Shown: positions 55,207-64,000 of the stretch, piece after piece
Layout of the letters: each line of letters opens with the position of its first letter
Numbering within the stretch: position 1 is the stretch's first letter
Assembly (NCBI RefSeq): GCF_947166265.1
Contig: NZ_CAMVDO010000004.1
Coordinates: 1 to 64,000, forward strand
Direction of reading: 5' to 3'
Source of the DNA: an uncultured Fibrobacter sp.
GTDB lineage: Bacteria; Fibrobacterota; Fibrobacteria; Fibrobacterales; Fibrobacteraceae
DNA length: 64,000 nucleotides
The notes under the pieces: generated by a model
Told to the model about the DNA's origin: nothing
The model's database searches: none
Seen by the model: the letters and a program-made list of their open reading frames with translations, nothing else
Program-made: the position numbers and the translations under genes

Positions 55207-57552
55207 TTATTCATTCTTATACGCGCAGCAGCGGAAGCCGATTATCGGAGACCTGTAGAAGTTCGCCGCCCCCCGGTACGAAACCCTTTCGCCCGTCAGG
55301 AAAACAACTTCGACATGGTCCGGCACATATTTCATGCCGTTCGCCAATTCTTCTAGCCACTTTTCGCCGCCCTTCTTGTATTCAGAATAGAGCGCATAGT
55401 CCGTCCCGACGGAATTACCGTTCGAATCCTGCACATCAAAGAACTGCAGCGAATCCTTGAAATCCTTTTTCGTCAGCACCATGAAAAGCGTCTTCGACGT
55501 ATCCGCCTTAAATACGGTATCAACCTTCGTTCCTTCGCGGTACAGGTAAACAGAATCTGTCGTATAAGCGAGGCGCGTAAAAATGGGGAAACTGCGGTTT
55601 GTGCAACGAGCCTGGGTTTCACGGTCAATGCCACCCATCGTCTTGTAGCTTCCGCCCTTGACAACCGCAATCGTATCTTCGGAGCGGCCATTCACCCACT
55701 CCTGGAACTGCCCCGGCATGTCGCGTACGCCCATCGGGTTCATGCAGCGGGAATTTCGCTTAACCACATCACTTGCTGTCAGGGAATCGTTTGTCGCAAC
55801 GTTACAATCCTTTATCAAGAAATCCGACAGGTAATCGGGCGAATCCGAAACATCTTCTTGAATCACGCCATAGGTAAGCGTTCCACCGGAAAGGCAGACC
55901 AGTTCCCAATCACGCTCGTTGCAGAGCCCCACCTTGAAACCGTCTGCCGAAATGCCTTCGCAAATCGCCTCCGCCTCGGAATGCCGCACATTCGTCACAA
56001 AGGCACCCGAATCATCCTGGTGTTCCAGGCGTTCCATACAGAAAACATTCGAGTCAGACGCCTTTACCGGCACAAAGCCTTCCGGACATTCGATTTCTTT
56101 TGCAAGCGCACCCGGCGACACGGCAATGGTATCGACTAGCGCCACCGAATAGTAACCCGATTCGTCAATCGAGCGGATTCGTAGTATCAGCGTATCTCCC
56201 GGAGCCACCCAACGGATGGTATCGGTCACAAAGGTTCCCTTCGACGCGACCTTCATTGTGTCTTTTGAAATTTTGTACAACTTGGTATAGCGGTCCAGAG
56301 AATCCGGTTGACGGTATACGACCCATTCCTTGGTGTTGCGGTCCAGGTATTCAATTTTATAGCGACTGACCTTGCCGTAGCACACCCTGGAAAGACAGGT
56401 ATCGGGGATACTCAGCACGGAATCCACCTTGATTCCATGGTCTACCTGGTAGGGGTCTACGCTCTGGCTCCAGAAAAAGCGCAGGCGGTTATTACTATCG
56501 AGCCTAGCCGTTCCCGGGAACAAGGTATCTTCAAGCGTAAAAATCTTGGTGGGCATCAAGGGAGCGATCGAATCGGTCGTATTAAAGGTCAGCCAGCCCT
56601 TTTCACGGTCATAGCGTTCGGTGCCCGAATCGTTTCCGCTAGAATCCCAAGACGAATAACCAATCCGGTATTCACTTTCCGGCTTAAGCCCTTCGATGGT
56701 CAGGCGGAAAAAGTTGGAATCCGGATCCTCGTTATAACCCTTGCCGTCCAAGATTACGAAACGAAGCTCATTTTTTGCGATATGGGATTCAGAGCCCACC
56801 CACAGGGAATCTTCAATGGCGTAAATTCGCGCATTGCGCTCGTAAAGCGTTTCGCCAGTCGAATCGATTCCCTCCGGGGTTTCAACCCGAATTTTCAACT
56901 TTCGCAAATCTTCGGAAGATTCTTTCGTATAAACAATAATGTTGTACCCCACAATGGGGCCAGAAAGTTCGCTCGGCTTGTAAAAATCGGTCTGGTCCGT
57001 AGGGCGCGTCCACGTAATAAGGGCACCCGTCGTCCAGGTGGAATCGTCCATGTTCAATTCCGACGGAGCGATGTCATCACGCAAGCGCAAATAAGTCCGT
57101 CTGACCGAGCCTTCGTGTCCACTCGCATAGTCGCAGTAGAGCGAAATCAACAGGCTGTCTCGGTTCGCCTCGACATGCTCCTGAATGTAGGGAGTCAGGT
57201 CAATCGTGTCGAATTGTGCTTCTAATTCCGAAGAGAACTTGAAGACCGCCGTCGCCTTTTCAAGATCCTCGTCATCGACAGACGAAGTGGAGTCCGTCAC
57301 GACGGAATCGCCCACCCACAAATAAATTTGCTTTAGGTCCAGGGTGTCATAGGGAAAGCGGAAACGCACCATGTAGCAGACGGCACCGCTATCGGCATCA
57401 TCTGCACACTGCCGAATGATCGAGATATCCGAAATTTCACGACCGAAAGCATACTCGACATCACTATCATCGTCGGAACAGGCGGAAAAGACAGCCAAGA
57501 CAAAAGCCGTCAACGCTAGGAAAACCAGACGAAATGGAGAAAACTTATGCAT
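55207..57552 (-). CDS. Lipoprotein with FGE/SUMF1-like C-terminal domain
   Basis: 781 residues. A signal peptide with lipobox VFSAC (Cys 25) is followed by an acidic stretch. Residues 30-480 contain several fibronectin-like beta segments (for example EYRIGYSSWDSSGND and YKIEYLDRNTKEWVVYR). Residues 495-781 resemble the formylglycine-generating (SUMF1) fold: FCMERLEHQ, SEAEAICEG, CNERDWELVCLSGG, MPGQFQEWVNG and IGFRCCAY. The FGE-type active cysteines are not preserved clearly, so an enzyme role is doubtful; many relatives are recognition modules. Probably anchored in the outer membrane and exposed. Confidence 0.75.
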   Translation of the reverse strand: MHKFSPFRLVFLALTAFVLAVFSACSDDDSDVEYAFGREISDISIIRQCADDADSGAVCYMVRFRFPYDTLDLKQIYLWVGDSVVTDSTSSVDDEDLEKATAVFKFSSELEAQFDTIDLTPYIQEHVEANRDSLLISLYCDYASGHEGSVRRTYLRLRDDIAPSELNMDDSTWTTGALITWTRPTDQTDFYKPSELSGPIVGYNIIVYTKESSEDLRKLKIRVETPEGIDSTGETLYERNARIYAIEDSLWVGSESHIAKNELRFVILDGKGYNEDPDSNFFRLTIEGLKPESEYRIGYSSWDSSGNDSGTERYDREKGWLTFNTTDSIAPLMPTKIFTLEDTLFPGTARLDSNNRLRFFWSQSVDPYQVDHGIKVDSVLSIPDTCLSRVCYGKVSRYKIEYLDRNTKEWVVYRQPDSLDRYTKLYKISKDTMKVASKGTFVTDTIRWVAPGDTLILRIRSIDESGYYSVALVDTIAVSPGALAKEIECPEGFVPVKASDSNVFCMERLEHQDDSGAFVTNVRHSEAEAICEGISADGFKVGLCNERDWELVCLSGGTLTYGVIQEDVSDSPDYLSDFLIKDCNVATNDSLTASDVVKRNSRCMNPMGVRDMPGQFQEWVNGRSEDTIAVVKGGSYKTMGGIDRETQARCTNRSFPIFTRLAYTTDSVYLYREGTKVDTVFKADTSKTLFMVLTKKDFKDSLQFFDVQDSNGNSVGTDYALYSEYKKGGEKWLEELANGMKYVPDHVEVVFLTGERVSYRGAANFYRSPIIGFRCCAYKNE

Positions 57553-57618
57553 CGGCTACAAAATAGCAAAAAATGATCCACCACATCACCATTTTTATAT
57601 AAATTCGCCTATTCGGAG

Positions 57619-57656
57619 TTGTCAAAGTCTATGCATTTTTGTAGATTTATGCATAG
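57619..57656 (+). promoter_or_regulatory. metK promoter with overlapping inverted repeat
   Basis: TTGTCA (57619-57624) and TAGATTTA (57642-57649) are 17 bases apart. CTATGCAT (57629-57636) and ATGCATAG (57649-57656) form a perfect 8-base inverted repeat spaced by 12 bases that covers the spacer and the -10 side, as expected of a repressor site. Confidence 0.5.
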
Positions 57657-57742
57657 AAAACATATAACCCCGTTTTTTCAGCGCTTGGGATTGCTCAAAA
57701 ATGCGACATTCTTTTCGGTGCTGGAAACACCTAGGAGCCAAA

Positions 57743-58933
57743 ATGGCACATTATCTCTTTACTTCTGAATCGGTGTCCAAGGGACATCCGGACAAAGTCT
57801 GCGACCAGATTTCCGACGCTATCCTCGACGCCTGCCTCGCCCAAGACCCGAACAGCCGCGTGGCCTGCGAAACGCTCGTGAACACGGGCCTCGTCGTGGT
57901 TTCCGGCGAAATCACCACCAAGGCAGTCATCGACTACCAGCAGATCGCCCGCAAGACCATCAAGGGCATCGGCTACGTGAATCCGGAACTCGCTTTTGAC
58001 TACAAGGGCTGCTCCGTGCTCGTCGCTATGGACAAGCAGTCCCCCGACATTGCCCAGGGCGTGGACGCCAAGGCCGCCGACGGTAAGGAAGATGACAAGC
58101 AGGGTGCCGGTGACCAGGGCATGATGTTCGGTTACGCCGTCAAGGAAACCAAGGAACTGATGCCGCTCCCGATCAGCCTCGCCCACAAGCTCATGGAAGA
58201 AATCCAGAACCTCCGCGAAAAGGGCAAGATCAAGTGGCTCCGCCCGGACGCCAAGTCCCAGGTGACTGTTGAATATGACGAAAACGACAAGCCGGTCCGC
58301 GTGGACACTGTGGTGATTTCTACCCAGCACGACGAATTCGTGAGCGGCAAGGAACTCAAGCACGCCACGATCGAAAAGGAAATCATCGAAAAGCTCATCA
58401 AGAAGGTGATTCCGGCAAAGCTTTTGGACAAGAAGACCCGTTACCTCGTGAACCCGACCGGCAAGTTCGTGGTCGGTGGCCCGCACGGTGACTGTGGCCT
58501 TACCGGTCGTAAGATTATCGTGGACACCTACGGTGGCATGGGTCGTCACGGTGGTGGCGCATTCAGCGGCAAGGATCCGTCCAAGGTGGACCGTAGTGCC
58601 GCCTACGCCGCTCGTTACGTGGCAAAGAACATCGTGGCTGCAGACCTCGCCTACCGTTGCGAAGTGCAGCTCGCCTACGCCATCGGTTACTCCAAGCCGG
58701 TGTCCGTTCTCGTGAACACCTTCGGCACGGGCAAGATTGACGACCACAAGATCGAAGAAATCGTGAAGAAGACCTTCGACCTCTCTCCGGCCGGCATCGT
58801 CAAGATGCTCGACCTGAAGAAGCCGGGTTACCAGGCTACCGCCGCCCTCGGTCACTTTGGCCGCACCGGCGCTCGCTTCACCTGGGAGAAAACGGATAAA
58901 GCCGCTACCCTGAAGAAACTCGCAAAGGTGTAA
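57743..58933 (+). CDS. metK: S-adenosylmethionine synthetase
   Basis: 396 residues from ATG 57743, preceded by TAGGAG; an in-frame start at 57701 is upstream of this ribosome site. MetK makes SAM from methionine and ATP. It has [20 protein letters not shown] at the start (ATP and Mg motif), [13 protein letters not shown] near 123-135, the P-loop-like [20 protein letters not shown] and [22 protein letters not shown]. All are intact. The gene stands alone between its own promoter and terminator. The upstream dyad is the sole visible control element; no SAM riboswitch is evident. Confidence 0.96.
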   Translation: MAHYLFTSESVSKGHPDKVCDQISDAILDACLAQDPNSRVACETLVNTGLVVVSGEITTKAVIDYQQIARKTIKGIGYVNPELAFDYKGCSVLVAMDKQSPDIAQGVDAKAADGKEDDKQGAGDQGMMFGYAVKETKELMPLPISLAHKLMEEIQNLREKGKIKWLRPDAKSQVTVEYDENDKPVRVDTVVISTQHDEFVSGKELKHATIEKEIIEKLIKKVIPAKLLDKKTRYLVNPTGKFVVGGPHGDCGLTGRKIIVDTYGGMGRHGGGAFSGKDPSKVDRSAAYAARYVAKNIVAADLAYRCEVQLAYAIGYSKPVSVLVNTFGTGKIDDHKIEEIVKKTFDLSPAGIVKMLDLKKPGYQATAALGHFGRTGARFTWEKTDKAATLKKLAKV

Positions 58934-58993
58934 GCGACCGCTCGCGAAAGCACAAAAAAATTCAATTATCCAAACACCTCTGGATATTGCAAG

Positions 58994-59024
58994 GCTCCCG
59001 AAAATTTTTTTCGGGAGCTTTTTT
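58994..59024 (+). terminator. Intrinsic terminator of metK
   Basis: GCTCCCGAAAA pairs with TTTTCGGGAGC (58994-59018) with a short T loop, followed by six T. Confidence 0.88.
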
Positions 59025-59036
59025 ATGGGGAATGGT

Positions 59037-60455
59037 TTAAAACTGAAAATACAGGAAGGGGTTGTAGCTCTGCGTAAAGAGCGCAAGAATCGCTACGACA
59101 AAGATTCCAAGCACCAAAGCCACACGGGCAGGCGTAAAGTTCATGCACCAGTCGTAGCTGCGGAATCGCCAGAAAGAAAGCACCGTGGCAAGCGCCATAA
59201 ACACGACGCAGCTCGGAGTGAAGATTTCTGCAGAGAGCAAGGCATCCGAAACGGCAGTCGCCCCGAGTCCAAGCATATTCTTCCACATGCGAACGGCATC
59301 GCCTATAGAATCGGCGCGGAACAGCACCCAGCCGAACAGCACAATTACCTGGGTAATTGCAAGCTGAACCAACTGCGGAGCCTTATAGTAAAACGCCTGC
59401 TTGTTATTAGCGCGTTCCACAATCATAAAGAACGCATGGTAAAGGCCCCAGCACACAAAAGTCCAGTTAGCCCCGTGCCAAACGCCGCTCACGAACATCA
59501 CCAGGAACAAGTTGAAATACAAACGCGCCGTTCCGACGCGGTTACCGCCCATCGGAATGTACAGATAATCGCGGAACCAGCTCGTAAGTGAAATATGCCA
59601 GCGTTTCCAGAATTCGGTAATGCTCTTGGAACGGTAAGGTCCATTGAAGTTTCGCGGAAAATGGAACCCGAGCATCAGCCCAAGGCCTATCGCCATGTTC
59701 GAATACGCCGAAAAATCAAAATATATCTGGAACATGTACGCCAACGAACCCCACCAGCTGTTGAGTACGCCGGGGGCATCGGCCGCAAAAACGCGGTCGG
59801 CGATAATGCCCACCTGGTTCGCAAGGAAAATTTTCTCGGCAAAACCGAAACAGAAAAACACCATGCCGCGCACAAAGTTTTCAAGAGTATGCGTACGGGT
59901 TTCCAATTCTTCGGCCACCGTATTGTAACGCACGATCGGGCCCGCCACCAACTGCGGAAAAAGGGCCACATAGCACGCAAAAGTCGCAAAGTTCTTGACC
60001 GGAGGCGCCGTACCGCGCCACACGTCTATCGCGTAACTCATGGACTGGAACGAATAGAACGAAATTCCGACCGGCAAAAGCACCGTCATCACCGAGAACG
60101 GCTCGCACCCCAGCCGAGTCGCTACATCGTTAATGATGCCCATGCCGAACATGTAGTACTTGAAAAATCCTAGCGCCCCCAGGTTTACCGCGACCGCCGC
60201 ACCAAGCGCCAAGTTCCGCTGCAGCGGAGAAGCTCCCGGAGCCGAAATAAAGCGGCCAGCCACATACACCACCAGGGTGCAGCCGAACATCAAAAAGACA
60301 AGCCACGGTTCAAGCCAGCCGTAAAAGATGTAGCTGAAGACGGTAATGAAAAAGTTCAACGTCGAATGCTTCGCGTGTAACCTGTACAACACGAAGTACC
60401 CGACCAGGAAAGTCGGCAAAAAATAGAACAGAAAAATCTGGGAAGAGAAAACCAT
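59037..60455 (-). CDS. MBOAT family O-acyltransferase, AlgI-like
   Basis: 472 residues with about 10-12 membrane helices. MBOAT proteins move acyl groups across membranes to polysaccharide, lipid or protein. The family markers are present: NFNGPYRSKSITEFWKRWHISL with the invariant His, FRDYLYIPMGGNR, and FVSGVWHGANWTFVCWG with the second His. AlgI and DltB act with partner SGNH-type proteins, none of which is adjacent here. The next minus-strand gene upstream is a small exported protein (60601-60999), which may belong to it. The acyl acceptor is unknown. Confidence 0.88.
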   Translation of the reverse strand: MVFSSQIFLFYFLPTFLVGYFVLYRLHAKHSTLNFFITVFSYIFYGWLEPWLVFLMFGCTLVVYVAGRFISAPGASPLQRNLALGAAVAVNLGALGFFKYYMFGMGIINDVATRLGCEPFSVMTVLLPVGISFYSFQSMSYAIDVWRGTAPPVKNFATFACYVALFPQLVAGPIVRYNTVAEELETRTHTLENFVRGMVFFCFGFAEKIFLANQVGIIADRVFAADAPGVLNSWWGSLAYMFQIYFDFSAYSNMAIGLGLMLGFHFPRNFNGPYRSKSITEFWKRWHISLTSWFRDYLYIPMGGNRVGTARLYFNLFLVMFVSGVWHGANWTFVCWGLYHAFFMIVERANNKQAFYYKAPQLVQLAITQVIVLFGWVLFRADSIGDAVRMWKNMLGLGATAVSDALLSAEIFTPSCVVFMALATVLSFWRFRSYDWCMNFTPARVALVLGIFVVAILALFTQSYNPFLYFQF

Positions 60456-60600
60456 AGAGGATTGAGCTATGAGCGCGGGGCTAAAGCCCCTTTGAGGTAT
60501 GGGGTCGTGATGAAGAAGTCAATATCAACAACAAATTCCCTCAAAGGGAGCCGCAGGCGACCAACCTCACCGCACAAAGCGAGTGAAACGAGCGACCTCA
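60456..60600. repeat. Repeat pieces between MBOAT and small exported protein genes
   Basis: GGGGCTAAAGCCCC (60478-60491) is a small dyad, and CCTCAAAGGGAGCCGC and GCACAAAGCGAGTGAAACG stretches resemble repetitive intergenic elements in this genome. They do not look like a terminator with a T run. Confidence 0.4.
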
Positions 60601-60999
60601 TCACTCATTAACCTCAATAGCCAGGTAACGCGGAGATTCGTCATCAAAGTATTCATCTTCGACAGCGCCATCCCAGTTGCCTTCGAGCGGAACAAGCTTG
60701 AGCTTATGCTTGGCCTTTGCCTTGAATTCGCCCACATTCCCCTTGGACTTATCGGCCATCTTGTCTTTCACCTTGCCGCGGGCAATCAGGGGATTATATA
60801 CCCCCACCAGCACCTCCTTGGCATCAAGCGTTCCCGATTCCACCTTCAGGACCTTGTACTTGAACATATACACATAGCTGTAAAGGTCATTGCTAGGCAT
60901 CTTGCCCGGAATTTCGGTCAAGCGGCCTTCAATCGCAATAGGATCCGCCACGGCAAAAACAGCAAAGGCAAACAAGGCAATCCATAATTTTCTGAGCAT
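60601..60999 (-). CDS. Small exported protein
   Basis: 132 residues. A signal peptide (MLRKLWIALFAFAVFAVADP) is followed by a compact beta-rich domain: IAIEGRLTEIPGKMPSND, YSYVYMFKYKVLKVESG, and VLVGVYNPLIARGKVKDKM. I do not recognise the family. The fold pattern is a small periplasmic domain. It lies upstream of the MBOAT gene on the same strand, and in other bacteria small exported proteins partner with acyltransferases, so a partner role is possible. The intergenic gap is 145 bases with repeats, which makes co-transcription uncertain. Confidence 0.68.
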   Translation of the reverse strand: MLRKLWIALFAFAVFAVADPIAIEGRLTEIPGKMPSNDLYSYVYMFKYKVLKVESGTLDAKEVLVGVYNPLIARGKVKDKMADKSKGNVGEFKAKAKHKLKLVPLEGNWDGAVEDEYFDDESPRYLAIEVNE

Positions 61000-61054
61000 A
61001 AAGCCCCCATAAAAAGATTCTTCTCAAATATATAAAAAAGCAACCCTATAACAG

Positions 61055-61086
61055 AAAAAGGTTCCGACTTTCATCGGAACCTTTTT
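61055..61086. terminator. Terminator after tRNA-Asn, usable in both directions
   Basis: AAAAAGGTTCCGA (61055-61067) and TCGGAACCTTTTT (61074-61086) form a 13-bp stem with a 6-base loop, with T runs on both strands. It ends the minus-strand tRNA transcript. Confidence 0.78.
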
Positions 61087-61088
61087 CA

Positions 61089-61161
61089 CTGCTTCACTTG
61101 GACTCGAACCAAGGACAACGCGATTAACAGTCGCGGGCTCTACCAACTGAGCTATGAAGCA
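61089..61161 (-). tRNA. tRNA-Asn (anticodon GUU)
   Basis: 73 bases. The acceptor stem TGCTTCA/TGAAGCA with discriminator G, the D arm AGCTCAGTTGGTAGAGC, the anticodon loop CTGTTAA with GTT, and the T arm GGTTCGAGTCC are clear. CCA is not encoded. Confidence 0.95.
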
Positions 61162-61196
61162 ATTTTGTCTTTCGAGGTTTCCCTCATCGACGGCAC

Positions 61197-61226
61197 CAAA
61201 TATAGATAATACAGATTATTTGTCAA
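61197..61226 (-). promoter_or_regulatory. Predicted promoter of tRNA-Asn, TTGACA-N16-TATATTTG
   Basis: Minus strand TTGACA (61226-61221) and TATATTTG (61204-61197) are 16 bases apart. The box lies about 35 bases before the mature tRNA start, leaving room for a 5' leader. Confidence 0.7.
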
Positions 61227-61289
61227 GGGTAAAGGGCAATTTTTTTTGTTTTTTTTGAAAAAAAACATTTTTGTATGCACGGAGCCCTT

Positions 61290-62375
61290 CTAAACGTTCC
61301 TTTGTATGCCCTTGAGCAGCTCCGACATCTCTTCGGGACAGTCCGTACACTCAAAAACACGCGGTTCTTTCCAATAGGGCAACTGAATTTCGACCTTGTA
61401 AGCATAGAGCATCTGAGACTTTCCACCGAGGGCCTCCAGGTCTTCGGCGCTAAGCCCCGCCTCGGAATTGTCTACAGAGGAATCCCTAGACCAGGAACGC
61501 GACATTTTTTCGTAGTAGATCCCGTCGAAGCTGTACAGGCGATCCCCCAGAATCGGGAACCCGAGTTCAGCGAGGTGAGCGCGAATCTGGTGCTTGCGGC
61601 CCGTCAAAAGTTCCGCTTCCACTACAGAATAATTAGACTCCCCCGCAACAGGATGCAGAAGTTTTCCCCTGCCTAGGCACCTGAATCGCGTATGGCAGGG
61701 TTTGCCATCTGAAAAACGGTGCATCCGTAGCCGCAGACGGTCCTCGGGGTCTTCGCGCAAAGGCATTTCGCAGTCTACGACGCAGGCGTTACCCTCAAGG
61801 AAAACCTGAGAATCCAGAAAATCGAACGTCGAAGCCTCTGATTCTACCATCGGAAATTCGCCACGGACAACCGCCATATAGAATTTTTTCAGCAGGATTC
61901 GATCCAAATTCTTCTGGAACCTCGCCGCCGATTCTGCATACTTCGCAAACAGCATAAGTCCGCCGGTATCGCGGTCCAAGCGATGCATCGGCGTAGCCGT
62001 TTCGTAATCGGTTCCACGGCGAACAATCGAGGTGAAAGTATTGTAGAAAATATGCCCCGTATGGTGTACCGGCACCCCCGCAGGCTTTGCCACCAGCATG
62101 AATTCGTCGTCTTCGAAAACGATCTTAAAATCCGTCGGCACTTCGGGTTCGGTGTAGTTCGCCACGTGGTACACCACCTTGTCGCCCCGGTGCGCAACCG
62201 TTTCAAGGTTCGCCGTTTCACCGTTCACTTTCACGAATCCACCCGAAAGCTTTTCGCTCCACAATTCACGGCTATGGTAGGTAAAACGCTTACATAAGGA
62301 ATCGAGCAGAAGCCAGCCCTCGTGTTCAGGCTGCACCACGCTCTCGAAATACATATCAGAAGGTGCGCGCGACAT
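61290..62375 (-). CDS. RluA family pseudouridine synthase
   Basis: 361 residues from ATG 62375, which overlaps the nadD stop codon (TAATG); a longer frame runs into nadD and is rejected. The N-terminal 85 residues hold an S4-like RNA-binding part (LLLDSLCKRFTYHSRELWSEK). The catalytic motif MHRLDRDTGGLMLFAK (Asp near 137) is the RluA/RsuA family core, and AEPGVPVHHTG-type loop and RKHQIRAHLAELGFPILGDRLY near 290 complete it. Members modify 23S rRNA or tRNA uridines. Which target applies is not clear. Co-transcribed with nadD. Confidence 0.88.
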   Translation of the reverse strand: MSRAPSDMYFESVVQPEHEGWLLLDSLCKRFTYHSRELWSEKLSGGFVKVNGETANLETVAHRGDKVVYHVANYTEPEVPTDFKIVFEDDEFMLVAKPAGVPVHHTGHIFYNTFTSIVRRGTDYETATPMHRLDRDTGGLMLFAKYAESAARFQKNLDRILLKKFYMAVVRGEFPMVESEASTFDFLDSQVFLEGNACVVDCEMPLREDPEDRLRLRMHRFSDGKPCHTRFRCLGRGKLLHPVAGESNYSVVEAELLTGRKHQIRAHLAELGFPILGDRLYSFDGIYYEKMSRSWSRDSSVDNSEAGLSAEDLEALGGKSQMLYAYKVEIQLPYWKEPRVFECTDCPEEMSELLKGIQRNV

Positions 62376-63010
62376 TATTCCCTGTACAGTCCACGCTGCT
62401 TTATGTATTCGTACACTTTCGGGTGAAGTCCCTTGGGTTCTTCGCCACACAGGAGCGCCTTGCGAATGGCGGTACTCGAATAGACGCCTTCAAAGCCTTC
62501 TTCGGGGCCAAGCCACAACAGATTTGCATAGCCCTTCGCCTTGTGCGCCACCATATCCGGTTTCGGGTACCCGTTACGGGCAAATACAATCAGTTCGATG
62601 TCTCGCAGCAACAGGTGGCCGTTGTAGTTGGTGCCGAAAAAATTCATCGGATCACGCCAATGCGGAATGCCATCGTAGGTGTCGGCACCGGTCAGCAGTC
62701 GAAAGTTGATGTCGGGGAACTTTTCCTTGAGTCCACACAAAAATACGTACGAGCCACGAAAATCGCCCTGCTCAATTTCCAAGTCCGAAAGAATCAGACG
62801 TGGGTCGCCTTCCATGGCAAGTTCCAGCATGGCAAAACGGTCCTCGGGACTTGCATTCAGTTTCTTGTCCCAACGGTCCGGGCTCGGCATAAACCAAACT
62901 TCGTCACAGAAATTTCTTTCCAGACAGGTTTTCGCCACACGGATATGATCCAGGTGAACCGGATCGAAAGCACCCCCTAAAACCGCAACATTCTTCTTAA
63001 ACTCAGACAA
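62375..63010 (-). CDS. nadD: Nicotinate-nucleotide adenylyltransferase
   Basis: 211 residues. NadD makes deamido-NAD from nicotinate mononucleotide and ATP. The nucleotidyl-transferase motif GGAFDPVHLDHI (12-23) holds the H-x-x-H ATP motif, and YSSTAIRKALL near 177-187 is the I-S-S-T-x-I-R motif. A run of LTGADTYDGI fits the sugar-phosphate site. The gene overlaps the pseudouridine synthase start by 1 base, and 15 bases separate it from the next gene downstream of its own start, so it lies within a minus-strand operon. Confidence 0.93.
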   Translation of the reverse strand: MSEFKKNVAVLGGAFDPVHLDHIRVAKTCLERNFCDEVWFMPSPDRWDKKLNASPEDRFAMLELAMEGDPRLILSDLEIEQGDFRGSYVFLCGLKEKFPDINFRLLTGADTYDGIPHWRDPMNFFGTNYNGHLLLRDIELIVFARNGYPKPDMVAHKAKGYANLLWLGPEEGFEGVYSSTAIRKALLCGEEPKGLHPKVYEYIKQRGLYRE

Positions 63011-63025
63011 CGTAAATCCTCAAAT

Positions 63026-63592
63026 CTAGAACGCGAACACCGAGAAGCCCAGGTTCATCTGAATGCGACCACCACGAACTTTCTTATTCTTGAACGGATC
63101 GTAGTGCGAAAGCACCCAGCGGTATTCCACATCGGCAAAAAGCATCGTCTTCGAGAAAATATACAGGATAGAGCCGAATCCGGCCCCCCATTCGTTCCAG
63201 GCGACGTCACCAATATCGGAAAGTTCCTTGACACGCGAATACTTGCCCATCAGGTAAAGTTCGCCAAACAAGTGAACGCCAAGTTCAAAATCCAATTCGG
63301 AGTGATCGACATCGTAATCATCACCACTGTCGGCATCTTCTTCGTAACCGAACATTCCATACCCGATACGGAAAAAGCCCATTCCCGGATACCAGAGACC
63401 AACGATCGGTTCAATCTGTCGAAGTCCAATGCCACGGTCCGAACCCACGCCCGTCCCCGAGCCGAACCCAAGCGCACTTCCAACAATTAACGGAGTACGA
63501 ATGCCACTCAGAGCGGCCCCAGCCCCTCCCTGCGACCAGGCGGGAACGCAGGCAAACAGGGCAAACACGAGTATGGCGACAATCTTTTTCAT
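63026..63592 (-). CDS. Outer membrane beta-barrel protein
   Basis: 188 residues from ATG 63592, preceded by AGGAG; this gives the signal peptide MKKIVAILVFALFACVPAWS. The mature part has alternating aromatic strands (for example IVGLWYPGMGFFRIGYGMF and ELYLMGKYSRV), and ends in a Phe (SVFAF), as expected for an eight-stranded barrel. It belongs to no family I can name. It is 15 bases upstream of nadD on the same strand, so it may share the operon with the membrane protein before it. Confidence 0.75.
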   Translation of the reverse strand: MKKIVAILVFALFACVPAWSQGGAGAALSGIRTPLIVGSALGFGSGTGVGSDRGIGLRQIEPIVGLWYPGMGFFRIGYGMFGYEEDADSGDDYDVDHSELDFELGVHLFGELYLMGKYSRVKELSDIGDVAWNEWGAGFGSILYIFSKTMLFADVEYRWVLSHYDPFKNKKVRGGRIQMNLGFSVFAF

Positions 63593-63599
63593 AGGCTCC

Positions 63600-64000
63600 T
63601 CACGACACGGCAATGATCGCAATTCCAAGTCCCATCAAGACATTCACCGCGGCATCCACCTTGGTCATCTTGAAGAAACTCGGACGAATCGAATTTTCCT
63701 TGAAAATCTGGGAAATTTCCAAATGAGACAGGAACATCGAAACAGCAAGCTTTACAAACACGGCTCCCACCACCCAATAGGCGAGCCCCGAAAGATAGGT
63801 CAGCGCAATAAACAGGAGAGAAAGCGTTCCCGTCAGCAAAAAATTGGAACGACGAACGGACTGTTCATCCGAATCATTTTCGAGCGCCATCGCCTTGAAT
63901 TCCTTGACCTTTTCACAAATGGCCTCGTAGCTTGTCACCAGCTGATGCAGGTTATAGCCCACCAGCACAATGGATGCGACCAAGGTAATCTTTATAGCAA
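63600..64000 (-). CDS. Membrane protein, cut by the window edge
   Basis: The frame is open to the right edge of the window, so the start is not seen; a TTG at 63983 is only an internal candidate. The visible 133 codons contain about three membrane helices (FLLTGTLSLLFIALTYLSGLA, WVVGAVFVKLAVSMFLS, and a C-terminal VLMGLGIAIIAV). No family is recognised. It ends 7 bases before the start of the outer membrane protein gene, which suggests one transcript. Confidence 0.65.
   Translation of the reverse strand, partial: AIKITLVASIVLVGYNLHQLVTSYEAICEKVKEFKAMALENDSDEQSVRRSNFLLTGTLSLLFIALTYLSGLAYWVVGAVFVKLAVSMFLSHLEISQIFKENSIRPSFFKMTKVDAAVNVLMGLGIAIIAVS

Noticed and set aside
57553-57742. SAM riboswitch ahead of metK
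   Set aside because: The expected four-way junction elements are not visible; only the simple inverted repeat on the promoter is present.
57731-59086. A 451-codon minus-strand frame opposite metK
   Set aside because: It is antisense to a highly conserved gene and the product has no motif.

Overview
The window looks like chromosome from a Fibrobacter species (phylum Fibrobacterota). The strongest sign is a C-terminal domain at about 49.1-49.7 kb that matches the Fibrobacter succinogenes major paralogous (FISUMP) domain. Other signs are many large lipoproteins, a Cthe_2159-type carbohydrate-binding lipoprotein, an AlgI-type acyltransferase, and promoters of the form TTGACA-N16..18-TATATTTR, which recall the TAnnTTTG promoters of the related Bacteroidota. 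Most of the window is of balanced base composition with dense housekeeping genes. The first 8.6 kb is visibly AT-rich and looks acquired.

Layout. 0-8.6 kb: an AT-rich defence-like island on the minus strand. It reads as one transcription unit: two DUF285 (BspA-like) repeat proteins with lysine-rich tails, a dual-nuclease DUF2779 protein, McrB and McrC, preceded by a structured leader with an 11-base C tract. 8.7-13.1 kb: an Rpn-type nuclease and an amino-acid ABC transporter whose ATPase gene carries an in-frame stop. 13.3-28.9 kb: a giant transglutaminase-like lipoprotein, an epimerase-like protein, a divergent DnaA beside an AT-rich gap, a U32 peptidase-like protein, a Wzi-like outer membrane protein, a carbohydrate-binding lipoprotein and a GT2 glycosyltransferase. 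28.9-33.2 kb: a compact secretin/pseudopilin operon. 33.3-38.9 kb: a small lipoprotein, rplY, tRNA-Gln, ispE, a phosphatase remnant and ftsK. 39-44.6 kb: a CHASE2 adenylate cyclase, then panC, a deoxynucleoside kinase and folK. 44.8-49 kb: rho, proC and a sigma-54 activator. 49.1-60.5 kb: a FISUMP lipoprotein, gdhA, an inositol-phosphatase-like gene, a lipoprotein with an FGE-like domain, metK and an MBOAT acyltransferase. 60.6-64 kb: a small exported protein, tRNA-Asn, an RluA pseudouridine synthase, nadD, an outer membrane protein and a membrane protein cut by the window edge.

Two repeat families cut across genes. A short palindromic repeat (core CTTCGRCARGCTCAGGGACC) has been absorbed in frame into at least three proteins. 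A longer family with ends CTAGAGATCCTTC and CAGGATGACA lies between genes and inside one lipoprotein signal region.

The most interesting candidate system is the five-gene unit at 0.3-8.3 kb. DUF285 solenoids normally sit on the cell surface, but here they lack signal peptides, carry DNA-binding-like basic tails, and share a predicted operon and a structured leader with a McrBC-type restriction machine plus an extra two-domain nuclease. That they work together is inferred from gene order only.
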